The notes under the pieces are model-generated. The model ran no database searches. It was not told the origin of the DNA and was given only the letters and a program-made list of their open reading frames with translations. Source: Arthrobacter caoxuetaonis (GTDB lineage: Bacteria; Actinomycetota; Actinomycetes; Actinomycetales; Micrococcaceae). Taken from it: a stretch of 64,000 nucleotides of DNA. The DNA lies in NCBI RefSeq assembly GCF_023921125.1, contig NZ_CP099466.1:2604001-2668000 (forward strand), written 5' to 3'. Below, piece after piece: positions 44,019-52,824 of this stretch (positions within the stretch are counted from its first letter, which is position 1; each line of letters opens with the position of its first letter). The position numbers and the translations under genes are program-made.

Positions 44019-44186
44019 CTAGCCGGTGACGCCGAGGAGGCATTCCTTGAGCTTGCCGGCTTCTTCGGCGTTCAGTTCCACAACCAGGCGTCCGCCGCCG
44101 TCGATGGGAACCCGCAAGATCAGGCTGCGCCCCTCCTTGGTGACCTCCATGGGTCCATCACCCGTACGCGGTTTCATCGCAGCCAT
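44019..44186 (-). CDS. DUF3117 family protein, 55 residues
   Basis: This short gene encodes MAAMKPRTGDGPMEVTKEGR followed by SLILRVPIDGGGRLVVELNA and a short end EEAGKLKECLLGVTG. It is a very well conserved actinobacterial family (M. tuberculosis Rv1211). GGGGA lies 8 nt before the ATG. It is 69 nt upstream of pepA and 206 nt downstream of the glycosylase gene. The function is unknown. Confidence 0.9.
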   Translation of the reverse strand: MAAMKPRTGDGPMEVTKEGRSLILRVPIDGGGRLVVELNAEEAGKLKECLLGVTG

Positions 44187-44392
44187 CTTGAAGTTCCCCT
44201 TTCAAAAGTGCACTTCGGGGTTATTCCCCGAGTAGTCACCATTACTGCTGCGGAAGGCATCACCCGTTATTTAGGGCACCGAGCCGCATTTGCGATCATT
44301 ATTCCGCACAAATGCTAAGCAGGCGAAATTTCGGTGTGTCTGACGCCACAATCCCCAGCGTGTCGCGGGCGCCGAGACCGGGGTCCGGGCCC

Positions 44393-44968
44393 TTATCCGT
44401 CGCCGCGCAGCGCGCAGGCGGCCAGATGATCATTGACGTACCCGGTCGCCTGCATCATGGCATAGGCCGTCACCGGCCCGACGAACCGAAACCCGCGGGC
44501 CCGCAGTTCGCGGGACAGCTTGTGGGATTCGGGAGTGGATGCCGGGATGTCCTCGGAGGTGCGGGGAGCAGGGCCGGGCTGCGGCCGGTGGAGCTCCAGC
44601 AGGTCCGCCAGGGATTCACCCCGCGGCAGTGACAGCAGGGCCTTGGCGTTATTGACTGTCGCCTGGATCTTCGCGCGGTTCCGGATGATCCCCGGGTTCG
44701 CCATGAGCTGCGCGATTTCAACGTCCCCGAACCCTGCTACTGCTTCCGGATCGAAGCCGCGGAAGGCTTCTCGGAACGCCGGCCGTTTGCGCAGTATGGT
44801 GATCCAGCTCAACCCCGCCTGGAATCCTTCCAGGCTGAGCCTCTCGAACAGCGCGGCATCGCCGCGCACCGTCCGGCCCCATTCATCGTCGTGGTAGGCC
44901 AGATAATCAGCGCTGGCCAGTGCCCACGGGCACCGCAGCCTTCCGTCGGGGCCAGGCTGGGCGGTCAC
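44393..44968 (-). CDS. tag: DNA-3-methyladenine glycosylase I
   Basis: This base-excision enzyme removes 3-methyladenine from alkylated DNA. The 191-residue product starts at GTG 44968 (VTAQPGPDGRLRCPWALAS), overlapping the previous stop as GTGA. The zinc 'snap' ligands are the Cys of RCPWALAS, the His of YLAYHDDEWG, and the His and Cys of YVNDHLAAC. The substrate pocket phrase FEGFQAGLSW appears here as LEGFQAGLSW, and the HhH segment is GIIRNRAKI. Neighbours DUF3117 and the DivIVA-like gene match mycobacterial order. Confidence 0.93.
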   Translation of the reverse strand: MTAQPGPDGRLRCPWALASADYLAYHDDEWGRTVRGDAALFERLSLEGFQAGLSWITILRKRPAFREAFRGFDPEAVAGFGDVEIAQLMANPGIIRNRAKIQATVNNAKALLSLPRGESLADLLELHRPQPGPAPRTSEDIPASTPESHKLSRELRARGFRFVGPVTAYAMMQATGYVNDHLAACALRGDG

Positions 44969-45387
44969 CGGAGCTGTTCCGAGCCGGCGCCGCCGGAGGC
45001 GGCAGGCGGGTCCTCCCGCCGGTCCTGCGCGGGGGTGTCCGCCGTGCAGGGACGCCGCAGCCGGGCCAGTTCCTCGTCCCGGTCCTGCAGGGCCGCGGCC
45101 AGGCGCTCCAGCACCTCGTCGACCTGGTCCATCCGATACCCGCGGAAAGCGACGGAGAAGCGGAGCCTGCCTACGTCGGCAGCATCCGGATGATCGGGCA
45201 GGAGCACAGGTGGAAGGCGCGGATCCGGCTCTCCCAGCGCTGCCGTGTCTCCGGGCCCGTGCAGGAAATCCGGGTCTGATGCGCCGGCGGCAGTGCGCCG
45301 CCAGCGGCCGGGACCGATCCGTCCGGCTACTGCAACGGCAACTGCGCCGACGACGGCGAGGGCAAGGAAGGCCAGCAGGATGATCAC
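44965..45387 (-). CDS. DivIVA-domain membrane protein
   Basis: This 140-residue protein has an N-terminal transmembrane helix (IILLAFLALAVVGAVAVAVAG) and then a DivIVA-type motif (VAFRGYRMDQVDEVLERLA, about residues 77-95) with a short coiled coil. Its C-terminus is Pro/Ala/Asp-rich. DivIVA domains in actinobacteria recruit proteins to curved membranes and sites of wall growth. It overlaps tag by 4 nt. The M. tuberculosis homologue is Rv1209 by position. The target is unknown. Confidence 0.8.
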   Translation of the reverse strand: MIILLAFLALAVVGAVAVAVAGRIGPGRWRRTAAGASDPDFLHGPGDTAALGEPDPRLPPVLLPDHPDAADVGRLRFSVAFRGYRMDQVDEVLERLAAALQDRDEELARLRRPCTADTPAQDRREDPPAASGGAGSEQLR

Positions 45388-45459
45388 CGAACCATCGTCG
45401 CAGATCCTGCCTCTGCAGCAATCAGCGTTGCCGACATTCGCGGGCCCTGCTGTTGCCCG

Positions 45460-46230
45460 CTAGAGCGAAACGTGGCCTGCGCTGTCGGCGATGATCAGTT
45501 TGACTGCCTCGGCCGGGTCATCCACCACGTGGAGCAGCTCCAGGTCCTTGGCGGAGATCATTCCTTCCTCCAGCAGGCTCCCTCGGACCCATTCCAGCAG
45601 CGGCGACCAGAAGTCCGTCCCCACCAGCACGATCGGGAATGACGTCACCTTCTGCGTCTGGACCAGCGTCATCGCCTCGAAGAGCTCGTCCAGCGTGCCG
45701 AAACCGCCCGGCAGCACAATGAAGCCCTGTGCGTATTTGACGAACATGGTCTTGCGGACGAAGAAATACCGGAAGTTGATGCCCAGGTCGACCCAGTCAT
45801 TAAGGCCTGTCTCGAAGGGCAGTTCGATGCCCAGGCCAACCGAGACGCCACCGGCTTCCACGGCGCCCTTGTTGGCGGCTTCCATGGATCCGGGTCCACC
45901 GCCGGTGATCACGGCCAGCCCTGCTTCGGAAAGAAGCCTGCCCACGGATTCCCCCATCCGGTACCAGCGCGAGCCGGGAAGACTGCGGGCGGAGCCGAAG
46001 ACACTGACTGCAGGGCCGAGCTCGGAGAGGGTTCCGAACCCTTCAACAAATTCGCTCTGGATCCGCAGCACGCGCCAGGGATCGGTGTGCGTGAAATGCG
46101 ATCCGTCCTGGGTGTCCAGCAGGAACCTGTCCGACTGCGGAACCCGTGCCTGTCCCCTGCGCAGTTCCACTGGTCCCCGCCGCTTTGCCGATACCGGGCG
46201 CGAAATGCCTTGCTCGTCACTGATTGCCAT
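45460..46230 (-). CDS. LOG family (TIGR00730) nucleotide phosphoribohydrolase-like
   Basis: This 256-residue protein belongs to the LOG family, often misnamed lysine decarboxylase, whose characterised members release free cytokinin-type bases from nucleoside monophosphates. The family signature appears as GGGPGSMEAANKGA and LPGGFGTLDELFEA, which bind the phosphate and catalytic residues. The first 45 residues are basic and outside the conserved domain. Its role in this organism is unknown; nucleotide-base cleavage is the likely chemistry. Confidence 0.87.
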   Translation of the reverse strand: MAISDEQGISRPVSAKRRGPVELRRGQARVPQSDRFLLDTQDGSHFTHTDPWRVLRIQSEFVEGFGTLSELGPAVSVFGSARSLPGSRWYRMGESVGRLLSEAGLAVITGGGPGSMEAANKGAVEAGGVSVGLGIELPFETGLNDWVDLGINFRYFFVRKTMFVKYAQGFIVLPGGFGTLDELFEAMTLVQTQKVTSFPIVLVGTDFWSPLLEWVRGSLLEEGMISAKDLELLHVVDDPAEAVKLIIADSAGHVSL

Positions 46231-46363
46231 CCCTACAGGCTAGCGGCTGCATGTGGTGCGCACCTCAGTTTGGCAACTGTGAAACGGCTGTCATTTGGTT
46301 TCTCTTGCGTCACGATTTGTCTGCCCGCAAGCGATCGGGGACAACGGGGGTTGATTTGTTCGC

Positions 46364-46369
46364 TATCTT
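46364..46369 (+). promoter_or_regulatory. Candidate -10 box (TATCTT) for gluA
   Basis: TATCTT ends 6 nt before the ATG at 46376, so a leaderless transcript is likely. Confidence 0.45.
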
Positions 46370-46375
46370 CTACCT

Positions 46376-47155
46376 ATGACCAGTGACACAACATCAGGGC
46401 AGCCGGTGCCTGAACAAGCAGCACCCCTCGTCTCGCTGAAGAACGTAAACAAGCACTTCGGGGACCTCCACGTGCTGCGGGACATCAACCTTGATGTGGC
46501 GCGGGGCGAAGTCGTCGTCGTGATTGGCCCCTCAGGCTCGGGAAAGTCGACCCTGTGCCGGGCCATCAACCGGCTGGAAACCATCGACGACGGTGAGATC
46601 AGCATCGATGGCAAAGCCCTGCCCGCCGAGGGTAAGGCACTGGCCAAGCTGCGTGCCGACGTCGGAATGGTCTTCCAGTCCTTCAACCTCTTTGCCCACA
46701 AGTCGATCCTGGACAACGTGGCCCTCGGTCCCATCAAGGTGAAGCGGATGAAATCCGCCGAGGCCAAGGAAAAGGCGATGGCGCTGCTGAAGCGCGTTGG
46801 TGTGGACAACCAGGCCAACAAGCTGCCGGCCCAGCTTTCCGGCGGACAGCAGCAGCGCGTTGCCATCGCCCGGGCGCTGGCCATGAAGCCGAAGGTCATG
46901 CTCTTCGACGAGCCGACCTCCGCACTGGACCCCGAAATGATCAACGAGGTCCTGGACACCATGGTCGAGCTGGCCCAGGAGGGCATGACCATGATCGTGG
47001 TTACCCATGAGATGGGCTTCGCCCGCAAGGCAGCAGACCGCGTGATCTTCATGGCCGACGGCCAGATCGTCGAGCAGGCAGCTCCCGAAGAGTTCTTCAC
47101 CAATCCCAAGAGCGACCGCGCCAAGGACTTCCTCGGCAAGATCCTCGCCCACTAG
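46376..47155 (+). CDS. gluA: Glutamate/glutamine ABC transporter ATPase
   Basis: This 259-residue ATPase powers a polar amino-acid importer. It has Walker [19 protein letters not shown], the signature [15 protein letters not shown], Walker [15 protein letters not shown] and [15 protein letters not shown], which are typical of the GlnQ/GluA group. It is the first gene of a gluABCD operon, as in Corynebacterium glutamicum glutamate uptake. The promoter has a -10 box just before the ATG. Confidence 0.92.
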   Translation: MTSDTTSGQPVPEQAAPLVSLKNVNKHFGDLHVLRDINLDVARGEVVVVIGPSGSGKSTLCRAINRLETIDDGEISIDGKALPAEGKALAKLRADVGMVFQSFNLFAHKSILDNVALGPIKVKRMKSAEAKEKAMALLKRVGVDNQANKLPAQLSGGQQQRVAIARALAMKPKVMLFDEPTSALDPEMINEVLDTMVELAQEGMTMIVVTHEMGFARKAADRVIFMADGQIVEQAAPEEFFTNPKSDRAKDFLGKILAH

Positions 47156-47187
47156 GCACCCCCGTTCTATCCACCCTTTGAGGCAGA

Positions 47188-47213
47188 GGCGGTGGTCCCC
47201 ACGGACCTCCGCC
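47188..47213 (+). other. Hairpin between gluA and gluB
   Basis: GGCGGTGGTCC (47188-47198) pairs with GGACCTCCGCC (47203-47213) with one mismatch and a 4-nt loop. It lies just upstream of the gluB ribosome-binding site and may protect the abundant binding-protein message. Confidence 0.5.
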
Positions 47214-47231
47214 GCAATGCAAGGAGAAAAA

Positions 47232-48071
47232 ATGCGCACTACCCGTTACGCAGTTGCCGCCATGGCAGCCGCTGCCGCACTGACCCTGTCCGCCTGCGGC
47301 AGCGACGCCGGCACCGACTCCGCAGATTCCGGCGACGCCGAAACCATCCGCGTCGGCATCAAGTTCGACCAGCCGGGCCTCGGCTTCGCTGACGCCGGCT
47401 CCTACGCCGGCTTCGACGTCGACGTTGCCACCTATGTCGCCAAGGAACTGGGCTACAGCGAAGACCAGATTGAGTGGATCGAGACCCCGTCCGCACAGCG
47501 CGAGAACATGCTGGAAAACGACCAGGTCGACATGATCTTCGCAACGTACTCCATCACGGACACCCGTAAGGAAAAGGTCGCCTTCGCCGGACCGTACTTC
47601 GTCGCCGGTCAGGACCTGCTGGTCCGCGCTGATGACAGCGAGATCAAGGGCCCCGAGGACCTCAACGGCAAGACCCTCTGCTCCGTCACCGGCTCCACCT
47701 CGGCCCAGAAGGTCAAGGACACCCTGGCCAACGAGGCGAACCTGGTGGAGCAGCCCAGCTACGCCGAGTGCGTCACCGCCATGCAGGGCGGCTCCATTGA
47801 CGCCGTCACCACCGATGACATCATCCTGGCCGGCCTGGCTGCCACTGATGCCAACAAGGGCCAGTTCAAGGTAGTCGGCAACACCTTCTCCGAGGAGAAG
47901 TACGGCGTCGGCATCCAGAAGGACAGCGACAAGTGTGAAGACATCAACGCTGCCATCGAGAAGATGATCGAAGACGGCGCCTGGGAAGAAGCCATCAAGA
48001 AGAACACCGAGGGTGCTGACTACGCTTTCAACGCTGAGCTGAACCCGCCGGCCATGGACGCCTGCGCCTAA
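47232..48071 (+). CDS. gluB: Glutamate-binding lipoprotein
   Basis: This is the 279-residue extracytoplasmic solute-binding protein of the importer. The start is the ATG at 47232 with AAGGAG before it; an in-frame ATG at 47178 is upstream of the RBS. The lipobox LSAC places the lipid cysteine near residue 21. Family 3 binding-protein features are GIKFDQPGLGF, GFDVDVATYVAKELGY and FAGPYFVAGQDLLVR. Two intercistronic hairpins follow its stop, consistent with higher expression than the permease genes. Confidence 0.93.
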   Translation: MRTTRYAVAAMAAAAALTLSACGSDAGTDSADSGDAETIRVGIKFDQPGLGFADAGSYAGFDVDVATYVAKELGYSEDQIEWIETPSAQRENMLENDQVDMIFATYSITDTRKEKVAFAGPYFVAGQDLLVRADDSEIKGPEDLNGKTLCSVTGSTSAQKVKDTLANEANLVEQPSYAECVTAMQGGSIDAVTTDDIILAGLAATDANKGQFKVVGNTFSEEKYGVGIQKDSDKCEDINAAIEKMIEDGAWEEAIKKNTEGADYAFNAELNPPAMDACA

Positions 48072-48082
48072 GCAAGCCACCT

Positions 48083-48136
48083 CCGCCGGGTTTCGGCGGC
48101 AACGTTCGGGGCAGGGCAACAAGCCCTGCCCCGAAC
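48083..48136 (+). promoter_or_regulatory. Two hairpins between gluB and gluC
   Basis: CCGCCG-GGTTT-CGGCGG (48083-48099) is followed by a 13-bp perfect stem, GTTCGGGGCAGGG (48104-48116) with its complement at 48124-48136. The second resembles a terminator without a U-tract. They could attenuate read-through into gluCD or protect the gluB 3' end. Confidence 0.65.
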
Positions 48137-48170
48137 TCCGCTCCACACATTTTTACGGAAGAGGTGACAT

Positions 48171-48845
48171 ATGGAAGGTTTCCTCGAGCTCTTTGGCGAA
48201 TACGACGTCATCGGGGCCTTCTGGGTCAACATCCAACTGACATTCTGGGCAGCGCTCTGGTCCCTGGTGCTTGGCACCATCCTGGCCGTGATGCGCATTT
48301 CGCCGATCGCCAGCCTTCGCTGGTTCGGCACTGCATACGTGAACATCTTCAGGAACACGCCGCTGACCATCATCATGGTCTTCGGCACGCTTGCCCTGTG
48401 GTCCCAGCTGCAGGTCAACCTCTCCGGCGACTTTCAACTCAACTTCTTCCGGCTGGCGGTGCTCTCGCTCTCCATCTACCACGCAGCGTTTGTCTGCGAA
48501 GCCATCCGGAGCGGCGTGAATACCGTCCCCCTGGGACAGGCTGAAGCCGCCCGTTCCATTGGACTGTCCTTCCTGCCGGCAGCGTGGCTGGTCATCCTGC
48601 CGCAGGCTTTCCGCGGCGCCGTCGCACCGCTGGGCAACGTCCTGATCGCACTGGCCAAGAACACCACCGTCGCCGCCGTGGCCTCGGTGGCTGAAGCCTC
48701 CGGCCTCATGAAGACCATGATCGAGTTCCGCCCGGATCTTATGACGCAGATCTTCCTGACCTTCGCGATGGGCTTTGTGCTGATCGTGATCCCCATCGGC
48801 CTGCTGACAACCTGGGCCTCGAAGAAACTGGCGGTGGCCCGATGA
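48171..48845 (+). CDS. gluC: Glutamate ABC transporter permease 1
   Basis: This 224-residue inner-membrane subunit belongs to the HisMQ-type family. It has about five helices and the cytoplasmic coupling loop SIGLSFLPAAWLVILPQAFRGAV, read across residues 125-150. The N-terminal half shows the conserved NIQLTFWAALWSLVLG and FRNTPLTIIMVFG. It ends in an ATGA overlap with gluD. The gap to gluB is 99 nt and carries two hairpins. Confidence 0.92.
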   Translation: MEGFLELFGEYDVIGAFWVNIQLTFWAALWSLVLGTILAVMRISPIASLRWFGTAYVNIFRNTPLTIIMVFGTLALWSQLQVNLSGDFQLNFFRLAVLSLSIYHAAFVCEAIRSGVNTVPLGQAEAARSIGLSFLPAAWLVILPQAFRGAVAPLGNVLIALAKNTTVAAVASVAEASGLMKTMIEFRPDLMTQIFLTFAMGFVLIVIPIGLLTTWASKKLAVAR

Positions 48846-49714
48846 GCCAGAGTGTCCTTTTTGACGCCCCCGGGCCGCGCGCCCGCCGCCGCATCCTCCT
48901 CGGCAACATCCTTGGCACGCTGTTCATCCTGGCCCTGCTTGCGCTGGTCGTGAAGGGTCTGGCGGACAAGGGCCAGTTCGAGGCAGCCAAGTGGACGCCG
49001 TTCCTGGAAGCCGACACCTGGCAGTACAACATGCTCCCGGGCCTGTTGGCCACGCTCCAGGCCGCCGGCGTCGCGATCGTCACGTCCATCGCGTTCGGCC
49101 TCATCTTTGGCCTGGGACGCCTGTCTTCGGTCAGGGCCATCAGCTGGGTCGCCGGTCTGGTCGTGGAGTTCTTCCGCGCCGTGCCGGTGCTGCTGATGAT
49201 GATTTTCTTCTATCAGTTCCTTTCGAAGTCCACGCCCGTCCCACCGGCGGATGTTCCGTTCGTCGCCGTCGTCCTGGCCCTGACCCTGTACAACGGCTCC
49301 GTGATTGCCGAGCTCGTGCGGTCCGGCGTCTTCGGGCTGCCAAAGGGACAGCGCGAGGCTGGACTGGCGATTGGCCTGACCCGAAGCCAGTCCCTCCGCG
49401 TCATCGAGGTTCCGCAGGCACTGGTAGCCATGCTGCCGGCACTGCTGAGCCAGTTTGTCGTCATCCTGAAGGACTCGGCCCTTGGTGCCTTCATCGGCTA
49501 CAGCGAACTGCTGGTCTTCGCCCGGCGCCTTGCGGCAGGTGACGGTAACATCCTGCCCGCCCTGCTGGTCACGGCGGCGATCTTCATCATCCTCAACATG
49601 ATCTTGACCTTCGCCGCCCAGCGCCTCTCGCGCCGGCTCGGTGCACGTGCCGGGACACTGCTGCGGACAGAGGACGCCATAGAACCCGAAGGGGTTCCCG
49701 CGCCGACGCGCTAG
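48842..49714 (+). CDS. gluD: Glutamate ABC transporter permease 2
   Basis: This 290-residue permease is the partner of gluC in a heterodimeric channel. The conserved features are PGLLATLQAAGVAIV, FFRAVPVLLMMIFF, the coupling loop GLTRSQSLRVIEVPQAL and LSQFVVILKDSALGAFIGY. The N-terminal 70 residues and the acidic/Pro-rich C-terminal tail are longer than in gluC. The start overlaps gluC by 4 nt. A 56-nt palindrome begins 12 nt after its stop. Confidence 0.92.
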   Translation: MSQSVLFDAPGPRARRRILLGNILGTLFILALLALVVKGLADKGQFEAAKWTPFLEADTWQYNMLPGLLATLQAAGVAIVTSIAFGLIFGLGRLSSVRAISWVAGLVVEFFRAVPVLLMMIFFYQFLSKSTPVPPADVPFVAVVLALTLYNGSVIAELVRSGVFGLPKGQREAGLAIGLTRSQSLRVIEVPQALVAMLPALLSQFVVILKDSALGAFIGYSELLVFARRLAAGDGNILPALLVTAAIFIILNMILTFAAQRLSRRLGARAGTLLRTEDAIEPEGVPAPTR

Positions 49715-49726
49715 CCTCCGCTCCAT

Positions 49727-49782
49727 CGAGATAGCAGAAAGTGCCCTTTAGAAACTTCTAAAGGGCACTTTCTGCTATCTCG
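49727..49782. repeat. Perfect 27-bp palindrome, copy C of a dispersed family
   Basis: Arms 49727-49753 and 49756-49782 are perfectly complementary around a 2-nt centre. The left arm begins CGAGATAGCAGAAAGTGCCC, the same first 20 bases as copy B except one C-to-G change; the inner part is different. It fills most of the 78-nt gap between convergent gluD and dapE and may terminate both. Confidence 0.88.
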
Positions 49783-49792
49783 GTGAAGAAGC

Positions 49793-50887
49793 CTAGGACG
49801 TAAGCCAGGTTTCCAGCGCACGGAGGCATTCACGGATGGCACCGGCACTGACGTGCTCATTGTCCGAATGTGCCAGCAGCGCATCTCCCGGACCGAAGTT
49901 GACGGCCGGAATACCCAAAGCGCTGAAACGCGCGACGTCGGTCCAGCCGTACTTGGGTTTGGGTTCCGCGCCGACTGCGGCAACGAAGCTGGCCGCCGCG
50001 GGCCGGTCCAGGCCGGGGCGGGCCCCGGCGGAGGCATCGGTGCGGACCAGGTCAAATCCGTCCAGCAGGTTCCTGACATAGGCCTCTGCCTGCTCCAGGT
50101 CCTTGTCCGGAGCGAACCGGTAGTTGATTTCCACGACGGCGGAATCAGGAATGACGTTTCCGGCCGTGCCGCCGTGGACCTTTACGGCGTTCAGCGATTC
50201 CCGGTAGTCCAGTCCTTCGACCCTGACAGTGGCCGGCTCGTGATCGCGCAGGCGCACCAGGATCTCCGCTGCCGCGTGAATGGCGTTCTCCCCCATCCAT
50301 GCCCGTGCCGAGTGGGCTGCCTTGCCGGTGGTCATGGCCTGGAAACGCATGGTGCCGTTGCACCCGCCCTCGACGGTTCCGTCCGTCGGTTCCAGCAGGA
50401 TGGCAAAGTCTGCCTTCAGCCATTCCGGGAAGGATTTCTCCAGCCGGCCCAGCCCGCTGAGTGAGGCGTCAACCTCTTCGTGGTCGTAAAAGACGAACGT
50501 AATGTCCCGGTTGGGTTCAGTAAGCCCGGCGGCAAGAGCCAGCTGGACGGCCACGCCGCCCTTCATATCAGTGGCGCCGCGGCCGTACAGCACCTCACCG
50601 TCCCAGCTCGAGGGCACAGTGCCCCTGGAACCGGGGACTGCGGGGAGCGGAACGGTGTCCAGATGCCCGGCCAGGATCACCCGTTCAGGCCTGCCCAGGT
50701 TGGTGCGGGCCATGATGGAGTCACCGTCGCGCACTACCTCCAGATGGTCCAGCGCCTCCAGAGCGGACTGCACACTGTCAGCGATGGCAGCTTCGTTGCC
50801 GGAAACACTTTCGATATCCATGAGGGCGGCGGTGAGGGCAGCGACGTCGCCCTGCAGGTCAAGATGCTTATGCGGTAATACGGTCAC
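49793..50887 (-). CDS. dapE: Succinyl-diaminopimelate desuccinylase
   Basis: This dinuclear zinc hydrolase releases succinate from N-succinyl-LL-diaminopimelate in the lysine and peptidoglycan-crosslink pathway. The 364-residue M20 protein shows the first metal His in [24 protein letters not shown] with bridging Asp, the catalytic Glu in DHEEVDAS, and the later His in [16 protein letters not shown]. The start is GTG at 50887. It is divergent from dapD across only 33 nt. Confidence 0.93.
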   Translation of the reverse strand: MTVLPHKHLDLQGDVAALTAALMDIESVSGNEAAIADSVQSALEALDHLEVVRDGDSIMARTNLGRPERVILAGHLDTVPLPAVPGSRGTVPSSWDGEVLYGRGATDMKGGVAVQLALAAGLTEPNRDITFVFYDHEEVDASLSGLGRLEKSFPEWLKADFAILLEPTDGTVEGGCNGTMRFQAMTTGKAAHSARAWMGENAIHAAAEILVRLRDHEPATVRVEGLDYRESLNAVKVHGGTAGNVIPDSAVVEINYRFAPDKDLEQAEAYVRNLLDGFDLVRTDASAGARPGLDRPAAASFVAAVGAEPKPKYGWTDVARFSALGIPAVNFGPGDALLAHSDNEHVSAGAIRECLRALETWLTS

Positions 50888-50893
50888 CGCTCC

Positions 50894-50913
50894 AGACTAC
50901 CGCTCGGTAGACT
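50894..50913. promoter_or_regulatory. Overlapping divergent -10 boxes for dapE and dapD
   Basis: On the plus strand TAGACT (50908-50913) lies 7 nt before the dapD ATG; on the minus strand TAGTCT (50894-50899) lies 6 nt before the dapE GTG. The palindrome CTACCG-CT-CGGTAG (50897-50910) joins them. Each -35 region would lie inside the other gene's start, so both promoters cannot be occupied together. Confidence 0.5.
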
Positions 50914-50920
50914 TGATCCC

Positions 50921-51892
50921 ATGACTTCGATCCCCGCTTCAGACCCTTCCGCCCGCACCGCTTCCGGCCTTGGACTGGCCACCGTCGCAGCTGACGGCAC
51001 TGTCCTCGACGTCTGGTACCCGCAGCCCCGTCTTGCCGGGCTGACGGACGATCCGGCCCTGGCGGCAGAGCTTGGCACAGCAGCCGAAGCCATGGCCGAC
51101 GAAGTCCGCGGAACCCGCGGTGAAGTCGTGGCAACGGAAATCGACCTGGACGCCGCTCCGTCCTCCACCGCAGACGCCTACCTGCGCCTCCACGTTCTGT
51201 CCGCCCGGCTGGCCGCTCCGAACACCATCAACCTCGACGGGATCTTCGGCGTGCTGCCCAACGTCGTCTGGACGAACTTCGGCCCCTGCCAGGTCGCCGG
51301 CTTCGACCGCGTCCGCGTTGGCCTGCGCGCCCGCGGTGCTGTGACCGTCTTCGGCGTGGACAAGTTCCCGCGCATGGTGGACTACGTCCTGCCCACGGGT
51401 GTCCGCATTGCCGACGCCGACCGCGTGCGCCTGGGCGCGCACCTCGCCGAGGGCACCACGGTCATGCATGAAGGATTCGTTAACTTCAACGCGGGCACGC
51501 TGGGGACATCGATGGTTGAGGGCCGTATTTCTGCCGGCGTGGTCGTCGGGGACGGCAGCGACGTCGGCGGCGGGGCATCCATCATGGGAACCCTGTCCGG
51601 CGGCGGCAAGGAACGGATCACCGTCGGGGAACGTGTCCTGCTCGGAGCGAATTCCGGGGTGGGCATCAGCATCGGGGATGACACCGTGGTTGAGGCGGGC
51701 CTCTATGTCACAGCGGGGACGCGCGTCAACGTTCTCGACCCCGAATCCGGCGACGTCCGGACCGTCAAGGCAGCAGAACTCTCCGGCGTCCCGGGCCTGC
51801 TCTTCCGCCGCAATTCGGTTTCCGGCGCCGTCGAGGTCCTCCCCCGCCTGGCCCGCACCGTCGAACTGAACGAAGCGCTGCACGCCAACTAG
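50921..51892 (+). CDS. dapD: Tetrahydrodipicolinate N-succinyltransferase
   Basis: This enzyme transfers succinate from succinyl-CoA to tetrahydrodipicolinate, two steps before DapE. The 323-residue protein is the long actinobacterial form: an N-terminal domain, then a left-handed beta-helix of hexapeptide repeats ([48 protein letters not shown], read along residues 160-270). The Glu in MVEGRIS lies near the active site. The ATG follows a -10 box by 7 nt, so it is probably leaderless. Confidence 0.95.
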   Translation: MTSIPASDPSARTASGLGLATVAADGTVLDVWYPQPRLAGLTDDPALAAELGTAAEAMADEVRGTRGEVVATEIDLDAAPSSTADAYLRLHVLSARLAAPNTINLDGIFGVLPNVVWTNFGPCQVAGFDRVRVGLRARGAVTVFGVDKFPRMVDYVLPTGVRIADADRVRLGAHLAEGTTVMHEGFVNFNAGTLGTSMVEGRISAGVVVGDGSDVGGGASIMGTLSGGGKERITVGERVLLGANSGVGISIGDDTVVEAGLYVTAGTRVNVLDPESGDVRTVKAAELSGVPGLLFRRNSVSGAVEVLPRLARTVELNEALHAN

Positions 51893-51915
51893 GCAGCGCA
51901 CCAAGGAGGAAGCCC

Positions 51916-52788
51916 GTGGGCTACCGCACCCCGCAGCTTCCAACCCGCCGGAAGGGCGTCACCGTCCTGCTGCTGGCGGCCGCCTTCGCTGCGGCAGTGG
52001 TCCTGTACCTCCTGGTGCTGGCGGCCAATTCCGGGGATGAGAAACCCTTTAGGGAGCGGTGCACCGCAACAGCGAACGGGGGAACGTTTTCGCTGACTCC
52101 GGAACAGGCTTCCAACGCCGCCACGATCACGGCTGTCGCCGTCGCCCGCGGACTGCCTCCGCGGGCGGCGTCGATTGCACTGGCGACGGCGGTCCAGGAG
52201 TCCGGGCTGCGCAACATCGGCTACGGAGACACAGCCGGGCCCGATTCCCGCGGCCTGTTCCAGCAACGGCCCACCCAGGGCTGGGGCACCGAAGAGCAGG
52301 TGATGGATCCGGTCTACGCGGCCAACGCGTTCTACAACGCGCTGGAGAAGGTTCCCGGCTACCAGGACCTGCCGATCACCGTGGCAGCGCAGACGGTCCA
52401 GCGCAGCGCCTACCCGGATGCCTACGCCGACCATGAGCCCGAGGGCCGTGCCTTCGCCTCGGCGCTCACCGGACAGTCACCCGCCGCCCTGACCTGCCGG
52501 CTCAATCCGGCGGCCGCCCCCGGAAACCCGGAGACAGTGCTCTCCGCGATGTCCTACGTCTATGGCGAGCAGCAGGCCGTGGTACTCGGAGACGTACTGC
52601 TGGTGGCTGCGGAGGGTGAGTACGGCTGGTCATTGGCGCAGTGGGCCGTAGCCAACGCCAAGGCCCTGGACATCAACGAAGTGGCCTATGACTCCCGGAC
52701 CTGGAACCGCGGCACCGGAGAGTGGGCCGAATCGGATGCACCGGCCACCCAGGTCGCCATCCACGTCGCCCCCGTGGCCGTCGGCTAG
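51916..52788 (+). CDS. Membrane-anchored lysozyme-fold protein
   Basis: This 290-residue protein has one N-terminal transmembrane segment (about residues 16-38), so the rest lies outside the membrane. Residues 60-135 resemble a goose-type lysozyme/transglycosylase fold: IALATAVQESGLRNIGYGD (with a likely catalytic Glu95) and SRGLFQQRPTQGWGT. The C-terminal half is not assigned. Related actinobacterial proteins are often mislabelled as heavy-metal transporters. It lies 23 nt after dapD with AAGGAGG before the GTG start, so it is probably co-transcribed. Peptidoglycan remodelling is likely. Confidence 0.7.
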   Translation: MGYRTPQLPTRRKGVTVLLLAAAFAAAVVLYLLVLAANSGDEKPFRERCTATANGGTFSLTPEQASNAATITAVAVARGLPPRAASIALATAVQESGLRNIGYGDTAGPDSRGLFQQRPTQGWGTEEQVMDPVYAANAFYNALEKVPGYQDLPITVAAQTVQRSAYPDAYADHEPEGRAFASALTGQSPAALTCRLNPAAAPGNPETVLSAMSYVYGEQQAVVLGDVLLVAAEGEYGWSLAQWAVANAKALDINEVAYDSRTWNRGTGEWAESDAPATQVAIHVAPVAVG

Positions 52789-52812
52789 GAAAGTGACCGC
52801 TTGGCAAGCCGC

Positions 52813-52818
52813 TAGGCT
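52813..52818 (+). promoter_or_regulatory. Candidate -10 box (TAGGCT) for galE
   Basis: TAGGCT ends 6 nt before the galE ATG at 52825, implying a leaderless transcript. Confidence 0.4.
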
Positions 52819-52824
52819 GGATGT

